Assembly: GCF_002994635.1 (NCBI RefSeq)
Contig: NZ_PVNL01000013.1
Coordinates: 117,184 to 181,183, forward strand
From: Enhygromyxa salina
Lineage (GTDB): Bacteria > Myxococcota_A > Polyangia > Nannocystales > Nannocystaceae
DNA length: 64,000 nt
Reading direction: 5' to 3'
The position numbers were made by a program, and so were the translations under genes. Below are positions 7,606 through 16,314 of the stretch, piece after piece. Position 1 is the stretch's first letter, and each line of letters begins with the position of its first letter. The notes under the pieces were generated by a model. It saw only the letters and a list, made by a program, of their open reading frames with translations. It had not been told where the DNA came from and did no database searches.

Positions 7606-9531
7606 ATGCTCCGCACGCGCACACGCCCATCTCCCCTCATCCCCCTCGTCGTCTTGTTTGCGTGTGGTCCCGATGATGTCGCCGAAACTCGCGGGATGGT
7701 CGGAAACGAAGTCACAGGCACGAGCGAGAGCGGTACCTCTTACGGTGGCGACTCGTCGACCGGCGATGGCGACGGCGAATCTACCGTCGGCGATGGCGAT
7801 GGCGACTCCGGAGATGGGGATGGGGAGCCGGGCGAGACCTCCCCACCGAGTGCAGCTGTGCTCGATCTCAACCCCGCGCAGCCCAAGTTGTTCAAGTTCT
7901 CGTGGGCCCCGGTTCTCCACGCCGACTACTACCGATTGCTCGAGAAGCTCGGCCCTGGCTCCGAGTTTGTGCAAGTGGGGGAAGACATCTACGGACTCGA
8001 ACAAGACCTCATTGCCCCGCTGGTTTTTCGCAAGGAAGCGAGCTACTCGCTGCAGGCCTGCAACGCTGCGGGATGTTCGGACTGTGTCGCGGTCCACGCG
8101 AGCAGCGTCATGAATGACGCCATCGGCTACCTCAAGGCCTCGAACACCAACACCGAAGATCACTACGGACGCTCGCTGTCACTGTCTGGTGATGGGACCG
8201 TCTTGGCCGTAGGTGCCTACGGCGAAGATGGAGGCAGCATCAACGGCAATCAGGGTAGCAACACCATGGAGGACGCGGGAGCTGTGTACCTGTATGGGCA
8301 GGATACGCCTTGGGATCAACCGATCTATCTCAAAGCTTCGACCCCTTCTGCCTTGGCATATTTTGGCACCGCGGTTGCGCTGTCGGGGGATGGGACAGTG
8401 TTGGCGGTGGGAGCCCGAGGCGAAAGTAGCAACGCAACCGGACTCAACGGCGACGAAGCAGACGACTCGATGCCTGAATCGGGAGCTGTGTACATTTTTG
8501 TGAACGTCGATGATTCATGGATCCAGCAAGCATATATCAAGTCCTCGAACACCGATGCGGGGGATGGCTTTGGAAGCGCGCTTGCGCTCTCGATCGATGG
8601 CAAAGTTCTGGCCGTCGGGGCTCCGTTTGAGAACAGCGCATCGAGGATCATCAACAACGGCCGGGACGACAACAACGCCGAGAATGCTGGCGCCGTCTAC
8701 ATGTTTGTCCGGAGCGGCGACGATTGGTCCGAGCAAGCCTACGTCAAGGCTGAGAACGCAGACGTGGGCGACCAATTTGGGGTTCAGCTGTCGCTCTCTG
8801 ATGATGGCGAACGCCTGGCAGTTGGCGCGAATCGGGAAGATGGATCCGACGCAGGGGACCCTGGCGACAACTCGACGATCGACGCAGGCGCGGCCTACTT
8901 GTTCGATCGCAACAACGGCAACGTCTGGGCACAAACCTTCTATTTGAAGGCGAGCTATCCGGACGACAATGACTGGTTTGGGTTGGGCGTCAGTCTCTCG
9001 GGCGACGGGGCCACACTCGCAGTGGGAGCTCAGCACGAGGATAGTGCGGCCAGCGGGATTGGCGTCGACCAGGGCGACAACAGCTTCAATGCAGCAGGCG
9101 CTGCGTATGTCTTCTCCGAGGCAAATGGCACCTGGCCCCAGCAAGCTTACATCAAAGCCCCTAACCCGATGCCATTGGCGCGCTTTGGTCGGGCTCTTCG
9201 TCTGTCCAGCGATGGGAACATACTCGCGGTCACGGCTCACACCGAGACGAGTTCGGGCGTGGGAATCGACGGTGCGTCGGCCGACTCGGGCTTGACAGAT
9301 GCCGGCGCAGCCTACGTGTTCACGCGCGACGGACTCGAGTGGGCCCAGCACACATACATCAAGGCGAGCAATACCGACCATGGGGATCGTTACGGCTTTG
9401 GCCTGGCTTTGGCTGCCGATGGAAGCACGCTGGCGATCGGGGCGGATGCAGAAGATGGCTCGGCGGCGGGGTTGGGCGGTGACGCCTCCGACAACTCTAT
9501 GCAAAACTCCGGAGCGGTGTATTTGTACTGA
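7606..9531 (+). CDS. FG-GAP repeat lipoprotein, probable seven-bladed propeller
   Basis: 641 residues. ATG 7606 gives a short lipoprotein-like signal (LVVLFACG) followed by an acidic spacer with several GDGDG runs (residues ~45-80). The next ~90 residues resemble a fibronectin-type domain (WAPVLHADYYRLLEK, YSLQACNAAGC). From about residue 175 seven similar units of ~65 residues follow, each with Y(L/I/V)K, then a YFG/RYG/WFG turn, LSLSGDGTVLAVGA and DAGAVYLF. These are FG-GAP (integrin alpha-like) repeats, which bind Ca2+ through Asp-rich loops (the GDG and EDG stretches). Seven units suggest one complete beta-propeller. Likely a surface adhesion or binding protein; ligand unknown. Codon use is slightly less G/C-extreme than its neighbours. 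Confidence 0.88.
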   Translation: MLRTRTRPSPLIPLVVLFACGPDDVAETRGMVGNEVTGTSESGTSYGGDSSTGDGDGESTVGDGDGDSGDGDGEPGETSPPSAAVLDLNPAQPKLFKFSWAPVLHADYYRLLEKLGPGSEFVQVGEDIYGLEQDLIAPLVFRKEASYSLQACNAAGCSDCVAVHASSVMNDAIGYLKASNTNTEDHYGRSLSLSGDGTVLAVGAYGEDGGSINGNQGSNTMEDAGAVYLYGQDTPWDQPIYLKASTPSALAYFGTAVALSGDGTVLAVGARGESSNATGLNGDEADDSMPESGAVYIFVNVDDSWIQQAYIKSSNTDAGDGFGSALALSIDGKVLAVGAPFENSASRIINNGRDDNNAENAGAVYMFVRSGDDWSEQAYVKAENADVGDQFGVQLSLSDDGERLAVGANREDGSDAGDPGDNSTIDAGAAYLFDRNNGNVWAQTFYLKASYPDDNDWFGLGVSLSGDGATLAVGAQHEDSAASGIGVDQGDNSFNAAGAAYVFSEANGTWPQQAYIKAPNPMPLARFGRALRLSSDGNILAVTAHTETSSGVGIDGASADSGLTDAGAAYVFTRDGLEWAQHTYIKASNTDHGDRYGFGLALAADGSTLAIGADAEDGSAAGLGGDASDNSMQNSGAVYLY

Positions 9532-9558
9532 CTTGACGATGACGGTGAGCAGGCGCGC

Positions 9559-10437
9559 TCAGTCCTGTTCGATCTGCAGCTCGTTCGCCGATCCAGCGGG
9601 CGACGGCGTTGAACACGGCCACGTCTCATCGAGGCTACCGATCGCGTAGTCGTGGCTGCCGTCGTCGGACATCTCGAAGTAGCGACCGGCTAGTAGCCAA
9701 GTCAGGCGCAGCTGGGTATCAAACGGCGCCAAGAGCTCGACGAACTGCGAGAAGTACTGATCGGTGTGGGTCAAGCTGGCCACGTGAGTGACCGCCGGGA
9801 CGCCCAGCGCGGCCAACTGTGGCCCAAGTGGCTCGCGGTAGTCGACCACGTGGTGAGCGCCCAGGCTCTCGACCCATGCGCGGCTCTCGGCGCGACCTGC
9901 CGTGGCGATGACGGTGGCCCCGGTCAGGCGCGAGGCCAGCTGCAACAAGATCGAGCCGACACCACCGGCGGCACCGGAGACGAGCAGCACTTCACCCCTC
10001 GGCGCCTTGCCCGGCGCGATGCCGAGCCGCTCGAACAGCAGCTCCCACGCGGTGATGGCAGTCAGGGGCAGCGCGGCGGCCTCGGGCGCGGACAGGGAGG
10101 TCGGGGCCCGCGACACGATGCGCGCGTCGACGCACTGCAGCTCGGCGTTGGAGCCGGGTCGATCGAGCGCACCCGCGTACCACACTCGATCGCCGGGCTC
10201 GAAGCCCGTGACCGACTCGCCGACCGAGACCACCTCGCCGACGGCGTCCCAGCCAAGCACCCGCGGGCTCGGCGGTGGCATGTTCTGACGGACCTTGTAG
10301 TCGACCGGGTTGACGGAGATGGCCTCGACACGGACGAGCAGATCGCGCGGACCCGGTTGCGGCGCCGGGAGCTCGATCTCGTAAAGGGCTTCTGGGTGGT
10401 CGATTTGCAGTGATTCTTTGTAAACGATGGCTTTCAT
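9559..10437 (-). CDS. Zinc-independent quinone oxidoreductase / MDR alcohol dehydrogenase with altered C-terminus
   Basis: 292 residues. The N-terminal ~240 match a medium-chain dehydrogenase of the zinc-free quinone oxidoreductase type: ISVNPVDYKVR, VLGWDAVGEVVSVGESV, FEPGDRVWYAG, and the NAD(P)-binding loop SGAAGGVGSILLQLA. Relatives run to about 335 residues, but here the match stops near LLAPF and is followed by ~50 unrelated residues ending in ELQIEQD. The C-terminal part of the substrate domain is therefore missing or replaced, and the enzyme may be inactive. A good ribosome site (GGAG) precedes ATG 10437. A broken LysR-type regulator lies divergently upstream, the usual partner of such genes, so the pair may be decaying together. 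Confidence 0.75.
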   Translation of the reverse strand: MKAIVYKESLQIDHPEALYEIELPAPQPGPRDLLVRVEAISVNPVDYKVRQNMPPPSPRVLGWDAVGEVVSVGESVTGFEPGDRVWYAGALDRPGSNAELQCVDARIVSRAPTSLSAPEAAALPLTAITAWELLFERLGIAPGKAPRGEVLLVSGAAGGVGSILLQLASRLTGATVIATAGRAESRAWVESLGAHHVVDYREPLGPQLAALGVPAVTHVASLTHTDQYFSQFVELLAPFDTQLRLTWLLAGRYFEMSDDGSHDYAIGSLDETWPCSTPSPAGSANELQIEQD

Positions 10438-10539
10438 GACGGCTCCGATCTTCGGTTTCGTCTGTATAGGCCTGAAATCTGGTTCTGGAAGCGACTTCGG
10501 GTTGCAACTCTTTCAACAGATTTTTAATAATCGAGGCGT

Positions 10540-10640
10540 GAACGTGCACGAGAGGAGCTTCCATGACGCTCGCGGCCCGGCAGCTACACGTCACACCTGC
10601 GGCCGTGAGCGCCGCGGTGCAGTCTTCGAGCGCGCTGCCA
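10540..10640 (+). pseudogene. LysR-family regulator remnant (helix-turn-helix only)
   Basis: MTLAARQLHVTPAAVSAAVQ, starting at 10563, is the core of a LysR helix-turn-helix (usual form S-x-TxAARxLHVTPAAVSxAVxxLE). The preceding HERSF pattern lies in another frame, and all downstream effector domains are absent. It is divergent from the altered quinone oxidoreductase gene, the usual arrangement for a LysR gene and its target. Clearly a fragment. Confidence 0.5.
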
Positions 10641-10810
10641 CGCTGTGACCGCCGCGCTCGAGATCAACCGTCGTCTCGATCAGCGTTCACTCGCAGCGCG
10701 CCGGTGAGCGAGTGCGTCCGCGATGAACAGCTCCTGGCCTGCCAGCGCCTCGCGTCTCCCGGATGTTGGCGGGGTTGCGCCGCGGGACGTGGCGGACGAT
10801 AGAGGCGCCG

Positions 10811-12664
10811 ATGACTGGCGCTCTCGTGATCGCGTTCTTGATCCTGGCTGCGGGCGTCGTGGCCGTCCCCATCGCGACACGCTTCGGGCTGGGCTCGGTG
10901 CTGGGCTACCTCCTCGCCGGCGTGGCCATCAGTCCGGTGCTGGCCGCGCTTCGCGTCGACGTCGGCGCCCTGCAGGTCTTCGCCGAGCTCGGTGTGGTGA
11001 TGATGCTGTTCCTCGTCGGGCTCGAGCTCGAGCCGAAGAAGCTGTGGGAGATGCGAGGCAAGCTCCTGGGCGTGGGCGGTGTGCAGGTCCTCGCGACCAC
11101 CACCGTGATCGCCGGCATCGCCCGCCTCGACGGGCGCCCGTGGCCGACCGCCGTCGCTATCGGTTTGGTGCTGACGCTCTCGTCGACGGCGATCGTCCTC
11201 CAGACGCTCACCGAGAAGGGCTTGCTGCGCAGCGAGGGTGGGGAGTCGAGCTTCTCCGTCCTGCTCTTCCAGGACGTGTCGATCATCCCGATCCTCGCCG
11301 TGCTCCCCGTGCTCGCCGCGCCCGGGCTGGTGGGCGGGGAGGGCGCGAATCACGACGGCGGCCACGGCGAGGGCCTCGACATCACCGCGTCGATGCCGGA
11401 CTGGCTGGCCGCGCTCACCACCCTCGGAGCGGTCGTGGCGGTGGTGTTGCTCGGCGCGTTCCTGGTGCGCCCCCTGTTCCGCGTCATCGCCAAGGCCCGG
11501 CTCCGCGAGCTGTTCACGGCCGCCGCGCTCGCGCTCGTCATCGGCGTCGCGCTGCTCATGACCTTCGTCGGGCTCTCGCCCGCGCTCGGGACCTTCCTCG
11601 CCGGGGTGATGCTGGCCAACAGCGAGTACCGGCACGAGTTCGAGAGCGACATCGAGCCGTTCAAGGGGCTGCTGCTCGGGCTCTTCTTCATCACCGTCGG
11701 AGCGGGCATCGACTTCGAGCTCGCCCGGGACAACCTGGGCACGGTCGTCCTCTGGGCGCTCGTGACGATGGGCGTGAAGATGGGCGTGCTCTACGTGATC
11801 GGCTGGGTGTCCGGGCTCCGGAACCAGGCGCTGTGGCTGTTCGTCCTCGCGCTCCCGCAGGCCGGCGAGTTTGCGTTTGTCCTGATCGGCTACGCGGTGG
11901 GCAACGCGGTGTTCGACACGGCGCTCGCCGATCTGCTGCTGCTGATCGTGGCCCTGACCATGCTGCTCACGCCGCTCCTCTTCATCGTCTACGAGCGGGT
12001 GGTCGCTCGCCACTACTGCACCTCGGGCACGCGCGAGGCCGACTCCATCGCGGAGGAGAGCCCGATCATCATCGCCGGCCGCGGCCGGGTCGGTGGGCTC
12101 GTCGACCGCATCCTCCAGGCCGCCGGATACGCGACCACGGTGATCGACTACGACAGCTCGCACCTCGAGATCGTCCGGAAGTTCGGTTTCCGCGCCTACT
12201 TCGGGGACGCCACCCGGCCCGACCTCCTGAAGTCGGCGGGGATCGAGCAGGCCAAGCTGCTCGTGGTCGCGCTGGACGAGCGCGAGCAGATCGACAAGCT
12301 CGTCAAGTACGCGATCGCCAACTTCCCCGACCTGCACGTCACCGCGCGCGCCGTCGATCGCAACCACGTCTACGAGCTGTGGTCATACGGGTGTCGAGAC
12401 GTCATCCGGGAGACCTACGACAGCTCACTGCGACTCGGCCGCTCAGCGCTCGAGGCGTTGGGGCTCGAGCGCGCCCAGGCCCAGTCGATGACCGACGCCT
12501 TCGAAAAGATGGACCGCAGCTCGATGCGCGAGGTCGCCGATCTCTACGACCTCGAGGTGCCCTACCACCAGAACGAGCCGCTGATCGCGAAGGTCAAGGA
12601 GCTGCGCGAGGAGTGGGACGTGATCTTGCGTGAGCAGATGGACGAGATCCTCCGGAAGCGCTGA
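10811..12664 (+). CDS. Kef-type monovalent cation:proton antiporter (CPA2) with TrkA-N domain
   Basis: 617 residues from ATG 10811, with AGAGG at 10801-10805 as ribosome site. Residues 1-390 form about twelve transmembrane helices with CPA2 signatures (LGSVLGYLLAGVAISP, FLVGLELEPKKLWEMR, LTLSSTAIVLQTL, PALGTFLAGVMLANSEYRHE, PQAGEFAFVL). The cytoplasmic part is a Rossmann RCK/TrkA-N domain beginning IIAGRGRVGGLVDRIL with VIDYDSSH, FGDATRPDLL and ALDEREQ, followed by a helical tail. Such proteins export K+ in exchange for protons and are gated by nucleotides or glutathione adducts. No KefF/KefG-like ancillary gene is next to it. Architecture is complete; ion preference is inferred from family. 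Confidence 0.93.
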   Translation: MTGALVIAFLILAAGVVAVPIATRFGLGSVLGYLLAGVAISPVLAALRVDVGALQVFAELGVVMMLFLVGLELEPKKLWEMRGKLLGVGGVQVLATTTVIAGIARLDGRPWPTAVAIGLVLTLSSTAIVLQTLTEKGLLRSEGGESSFSVLLFQDVSIIPILAVLPVLAAPGLVGGEGANHDGGHGEGLDITASMPDWLAALTTLGAVVAVVLLGAFLVRPLFRVIAKARLRELFTAAALALVIGVALLMTFVGLSPALGTFLAGVMLANSEYRHEFESDIEPFKGLLLGLFFITVGAGIDFELARDNLGTVVLWALVTMGVKMGVLYVIGWVSGLRNQALWLFVLALPQAGEFAFVLIGYAVGNAVFDTALADLLLLIVALTMLLTPLLFIVYERVVARHYCTSGTREADSIAEESPIIIAGRGRVGGLVDRILQAAGYATTVIDYDSSHLEIVRKFGFRAYFGDATRPDLLKSAGIEQAKLLVVALDEREQIDKLVKYAIANFPDLHVTARAVDRNHVYELWSYGCRDVIRETYDSSLRLGRSALEALGLERAQAQSMTDAFEKMDRSSMREVADLYDLEVPYHQNEPLIAKVKELREEWDVILREQMDEILRKR

Positions 12665-13157
12665 CGCGCTCGAGTGACGCGGCTGCTCCGTGGGACCTTG
12701 GTCCACACCCGCACCCGCTCGTAGACTCCGACGGTGCCGACGAGCGGGTGGGAGGAGCTCAGGGCGCCGCCCCACCGCTGCGCCATAGCCATAGCGCGAC
12801 CAGGGTCATCGCGCCCGCCTCGACCGCGACCAGGAGCCACTGCTTGGGCACCATACCGTCGACGATCAGGCCGAATAGGCGCGCAGCCAGTGCGCCTGTC
12901 ATGAAGTAGAAGATCACCAGCGGGATGCTCGTGGACCACGGGCGAAGGCTGGGGATATCCCCACCGGACTGGGCACCCGAAGCGAGGGTTCAGATGTAGC
13001 GTCCGCTCCGCGTCGTGCTTCGGACCGAGGGCGCGTCCATCTGAGCGCCCCCGCATCCGCAACGCCAAGTGGCGAGCCGAGTGCGCGGAGCAGCGCGAGA
13101 GCCTCGAGGCTGGGCGACCGACCACGCTGCCCTAGGCGCGTACTTGCTGGCGCGCAT
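12665..13157. other. Intergenic region with gene remnant
   Basis: About 490 bases between the antiporter and the metallopeptidase-like gene. The middle holds a DUF4345-like fragment on the minus strand (listed separately). I see no intact gene, RNA or strong terminator in the remainder. Confidence 0.5.
12759..12965 (-). pseudogene. C-terminal fragment of a DUF4345-type membrane protein
   Basis: A minus-strand frame ending at TGA 12761-12759 reads SIPLVIFYFMTGALAARLFG, LIVDGMVPKQ and WLLVAVEAGAMTLVALWLWR. Two membrane helices separated by RLFGLIVDG match the last two helices of small DUF4345 proteins (about 125 residues, four helices). No start codon or upstream half can be found, so the first half is lost. 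Confidence 0.5.
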
Positions 13158-14792
13158 CTACGGTGTCGACAGCGGTGCTGATGCAGGACCGGTCGCGAGC
13201 TTCGGCACGCGGGTCAGTGTCAACACGGACGGCAGCGTGATCGGGTCGGGGCAGCTCAGGCGGATCTTCGCGCCGTCGATCGTGGTGAGGGCGATGTTGC
13301 GCTGGTGGGCGCAGGCGTCCTCGACCTTGGCGAAGGCCCGGTCGGCGCTTTCGAGGAGCGAGTGGCCGCCGACCTTCGTGACCTTGGGCTGCCCGGCCAG
13401 CGCGCCGCAGTGCTCGCCCGTGTCGAGCTTGATGTGGTCGCGCTCGGTCCAGTAGCCGATCGGGCCCGGTCCGCACGCGACGCGCATGAGGTGCTGGAGG
13501 ACGGCGGCGCGATGGTCGTCCGCGGTCGGCGTGCTCGACAGCCCGACTCCGTACTTGGGCAGCGCCGCCTCGAGGCTCGTCCAGCGGCCGGCGGTCGTGG
13601 TCACGAATGCCTGGGCGAGGGGTCCGGCGCGATCGAGGAACGACGCGGCTGAGTAGCCGTCGCGCGCGTCGGCACCCTCGAGGACCTCGGCCCACAGGGC
13701 CAAGACCGAGCGTTCGCCGTTGGGGCGGCGAGCTTCGAGGTCGGCGAGCCACTGCACCACCACACCGCAGTCGTACACGTCGGATCCCGAGCGCACCGAC
13801 GCCATCGGCTGTTCGCCCACGTGCTTGCGACAGCGACCCACGTGCCGCGACAGCCGCTGCCGCCCCTCGTCTTCGGTCAGGACACCGGCCGTCACGGCAG
13901 CGATGAGCGCGGCGTATTCGGCTCCGCCTTCGTGCAGCCACGGTGGGGCATCGTCGGCGTGGTTGCGGTTCCACAGGTGAAAGGCCTCGTGGCGGACAAA
14001 CTTGGCCACTTCTTGGGCCGCCTTGGGGTCGCTCGTCTGCCAGGCGTCGCCGTGAAACCGCAGGAAGATCACCGCGTTTTCGGTCACGTCGCCGTGAAAC
14101 CCCATCGGCCCTGGCGACTGGTCCGACGCGATCACCGTGGGGGGACTCGTGGCTCGTCCGAGCTCGCTGGCGTAGTAGGGCAGCGACGCATCGACGGCGT
14201 GCTCGATCTGCTGGGCGAGCCACGCGGGCAGCCCGTCGAAGCCGATCAGCCGGATGTCGCCGCGCTCGCGGATCTCGTCGCGCGGCCCGAGGTAGCTGTA
14301 GCCGTACGGGGCCTGCAGCGGGGGCCAGACGAACGTATCCGGCGCCGCCGCCAGTTCCATGTCGAGGCCCTCGACGAGCAGCGCCGGCGTGTAGATCACC
14401 GCCCCGGAACCGGCGCGCGTCACCGCGGGGTACGTGCGGTCGTACTCCTGCGGGTCGAAGCCGAGGCGCAGCTCGGCCCGTGACCACGGCTCGTCGGCGG
14501 TCAACCCCTCCTCGCGCAGCGTCACGCCGGTGGTCGACGTCGTCCAGGCGGACCTCCGCACGTTGCCTCGCTCGGCGAACGACAAGGCGTCCCGCGAAGG
14601 CGACAGCTCGAACACCGCGGTGGCGCCGTCCGGCGACGGCGACAGCACCACCCGGACGGGAACGGTTGCGGCGTTGCTCGGCGTCGGTGTCGGCGACGTC
14701 GTATTCGTGGCAGGGGACGGTGCTGTCGGTGCGCGACAGGCCACGCCGCACAATGCCAGCCCGAACGCGCGGGCGAAGGAAAGGGAGCGCAT
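13158..14792 (-). CDS. Lipoprotein with gluzincin metallopeptidase motif
   Basis: 544 residues. The N-terminus MRSLSFARAFGLALCGVAC ends in a plausible lipobox, followed by a Pro/Thr/Ser-rich linker. The first ~170 residues of the mature part are beta-rich (like the N-domain of M61 peptidases). Near residue 270 lies KFVRHEAFHLWN, an HExxH zinc motif, followed after about 18 residues by WLHEGGAEYAAL, which supplies the third ligand Glu as in gluzincins (compare HExxHxWN...WxxEGxxxY of M61 glycyl aminopeptidases). Then come helical segments with four Cys. It probably hydrolyses peptides outside the inner membrane. It is downstream of the LRR gene on the same strand, but 122 bases apart, so co-transcription is possible. 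Confidence 0.75.
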   Translation of the reverse strand: MRSLSFARAFGLALCGVACRAPTAPSPATNTTSPTPTPSNAATVPVRVVLSPSPDGATAVFELSPSRDALSFAERGNVRRSAWTTSTTGVTLREEGLTADEPWSRAELRLGFDPQEYDRTYPAVTRAGSGAVIYTPALLVEGLDMELAAAPDTFVWPPLQAPYGYSYLGPRDEIRERGDIRLIGFDGLPAWLAQQIEHAVDASLPYYASELGRATSPPTVIASDQSPGPMGFHGDVTENAVIFLRFHGDAWQTSDPKAAQEVAKFVRHEAFHLWNRNHADDAPPWLHEGGAEYAALIAAVTAGVLTEDEGRQRLSRHVGRCRKHVGEQPMASVRSGSDVYDCGVVVQWLADLEARRPNGERSVLALWAEVLEGADARDGYSAASFLDRAGPLAQAFVTTTAGRWTSLEAALPKYGVGLSSTPTADDHRAAVLQHLMRVACGPGPIGYWTERDHIKLDTGEHCGALAGQPKVTKVGGHSLLESADRAFAKVEDACAHQRNIALTTIDGAKIRLSCPDPITLPSVLTLTRVPKLATGPASAPLSTP

Positions 14793-14914
14793 GCGGTCGC
14801 TACGATGCCATGACGCCGCGCGAGCAGCAGCAGCTACAGCACGGGGTCGCCAACCGGAGGGGAGTGTCGAGCGCCATGCCGCAGATGTGCCGCGACACGG
14901 GCGTCACGTGAGGC

Positions 14915-16234
14915 TCAGCGGAGGCGCAGAGTCGGGTACTTCGCGCGCAGCTCGCTCGACGCAGGCGGTGCGCAGAAGAGGGAGGCCACCGCTCCGGCGG
15001 GGCTGGCCGCGAGGACATCCAGATCGCCCTCCGACGCCCGGCACTGCCAGAGCTCGATCGCCTCGGGCGCCGCCGCCTCGGCGATCCGCGCGTAGCTCGA
15101 CGAATCGAGGGCCGACGCGTCGGCGAGCCGGAGCTCGAGGAGGTTCTTCGGAGCCTGGATCGCCTCGATCGTTTGGGGACTCGTCGCGCCCGAGAGCACC
15201 AAGCGCCGTAGCCCGGAGCGACCTTGCACGAACGCCGTGACCGCCTCGGGAGAGAGCTTGGTCCGGTCGGCGATGAAGCTCCACGACTCGAGCTCGCCGA
15301 GGTCGCCGAGCGCCGCCAGGGTGGCGTCAGGCACCGCGGTCGCGCCGTACAGGCCCAGGTGGCGGAGCGCGGTGAGCTTGGCCAGGCCCTTCACCGCCTT
15401 GGCGTTGAGGGCCCGTGCGCTGCCCCCCGTGCTCCCGAGGTCGACGCCTTGCAGCGGCATGGAGGCGAGCGCCTCGAACCCCTTCGCCTTCACGCCGTCG
15501 CAGTCGCGGACGTCGACGTGTCGGAGCGCCGGCCAGCCGGCCAGCGCGGCCACGCCAGCGTCGGTGAGGGGCGGCTTGGCGTGGACGTGCTTGCGGAGGA
15601 CGAGCCGCTCGATCGAGCAGCCCGCGAGCGCCTCCAGGTGCGCGTCGGTGATCCAGCCCCCGTTGTTCGTGAGGTCGAGGGTGCGGAGGCGCCCCGTGAG
15701 GGGGGCGAGCGCCGCAGGGGCCAGCTGGCCGCGCGCCTGCACCAGGCCGAGGCTGATCAGCGCGGGCGCTGCAGCCAGCGCGGGCAGCTGGTCCGCCAGC
15801 CCCGGCAGCTCGGACGCGGACAGCCAGAGCACCGCGAGCTTCGGCGACCTGGCGACAACCTCGACCGCCTCGCGCGTCAACGCGAGCCCTCCGCCCGCGC
15901 GGGCGATCGAGAGCACCTCGAGCTCCGGAATCAGCTCGAGGCCGGCGTACGAAGGCGGAGATCCGAAGTCGTGCAGGACGTGCAGCGAGCGAAGCGACGG
16001 GAGCACCGCGAGACCGCCGAGGGGCACGCTTGCGCCGCCCGCCAGGGACAGCCGCGTGATCTGAGGATACTTCGCCAGCTCCGCAACCCGGGCCTCGTCG
16101 AGGGGGTCGTGCAGCTGTACGTACGTCGACGCGGGGATCGGAGCGCCGTCGCGGATGTCGTCGGACGAGGCCAGCGAGGTGGGGAGGCCGCGCACGACGT
16201 GCTCACGAAACAGCATGTCCGGCTGGGTGATCAT
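14915..16234 (-). CDS. Leucine-rich-repeat protein (RNI-like)
   Basis: 439 residues without a signal peptide. From about residue 45 to the end it consists of ~24-29-residue leucine-rich units, for example VAELAKYPQITRLSLAGGA, PALISLGLVQAR, LRTLDLTNNG, LRHVDVRDCDG, LRHLGLYGAT and LRRLVLSGAT. Several units carry the LxxLDLxx[NC]xx form seen in ribonuclease-inhibitor or F-box-type repeats. These proteins bind other proteins; the partner is unknown. Start at ATG 16234 (MITQPDMLF). Confidence 0.82.
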   Translation of the reverse strand: MITQPDMLFREHVVRGLPTSLASSDDIRDGAPIPASTYVQLHDPLDEARVAELAKYPQITRLSLAGGASVPLGGLAVLPSLRSLHVLHDFGSPPSYAGLELIPELEVLSIARAGGGLALTREAVEVVARSPKLAVLWLSASELPGLADQLPALAAAPALISLGLVQARGQLAPAALAPLTGRLRTLDLTNNGGWITDAHLEALAGCSIERLVLRKHVHAKPPLTDAGVAALAGWPALRHVDVRDCDGVKAKGFEALASMPLQGVDLGSTGGSARALNAKAVKGLAKLTALRHLGLYGATAVPDATLAALGDLGELESWSFIADRTKLSPEAVTAFVQGRSGLRRLVLSGATSPQTIEAIQAPKNLLELRLADASALDSSSYARIAEAAAPEAIELWQCRASEGDLDVLAASPAGAVASLFCAPPASSELRAKYPTLRLR

Positions 16235-16314
16235 CGGCCCCGCTCATATCATCTGCGCGGCCCGCTGGATCAGGTAGAGCGCGAAGCGGTCGCAGCCGCG
16301 GCTCTGACCCCCGG

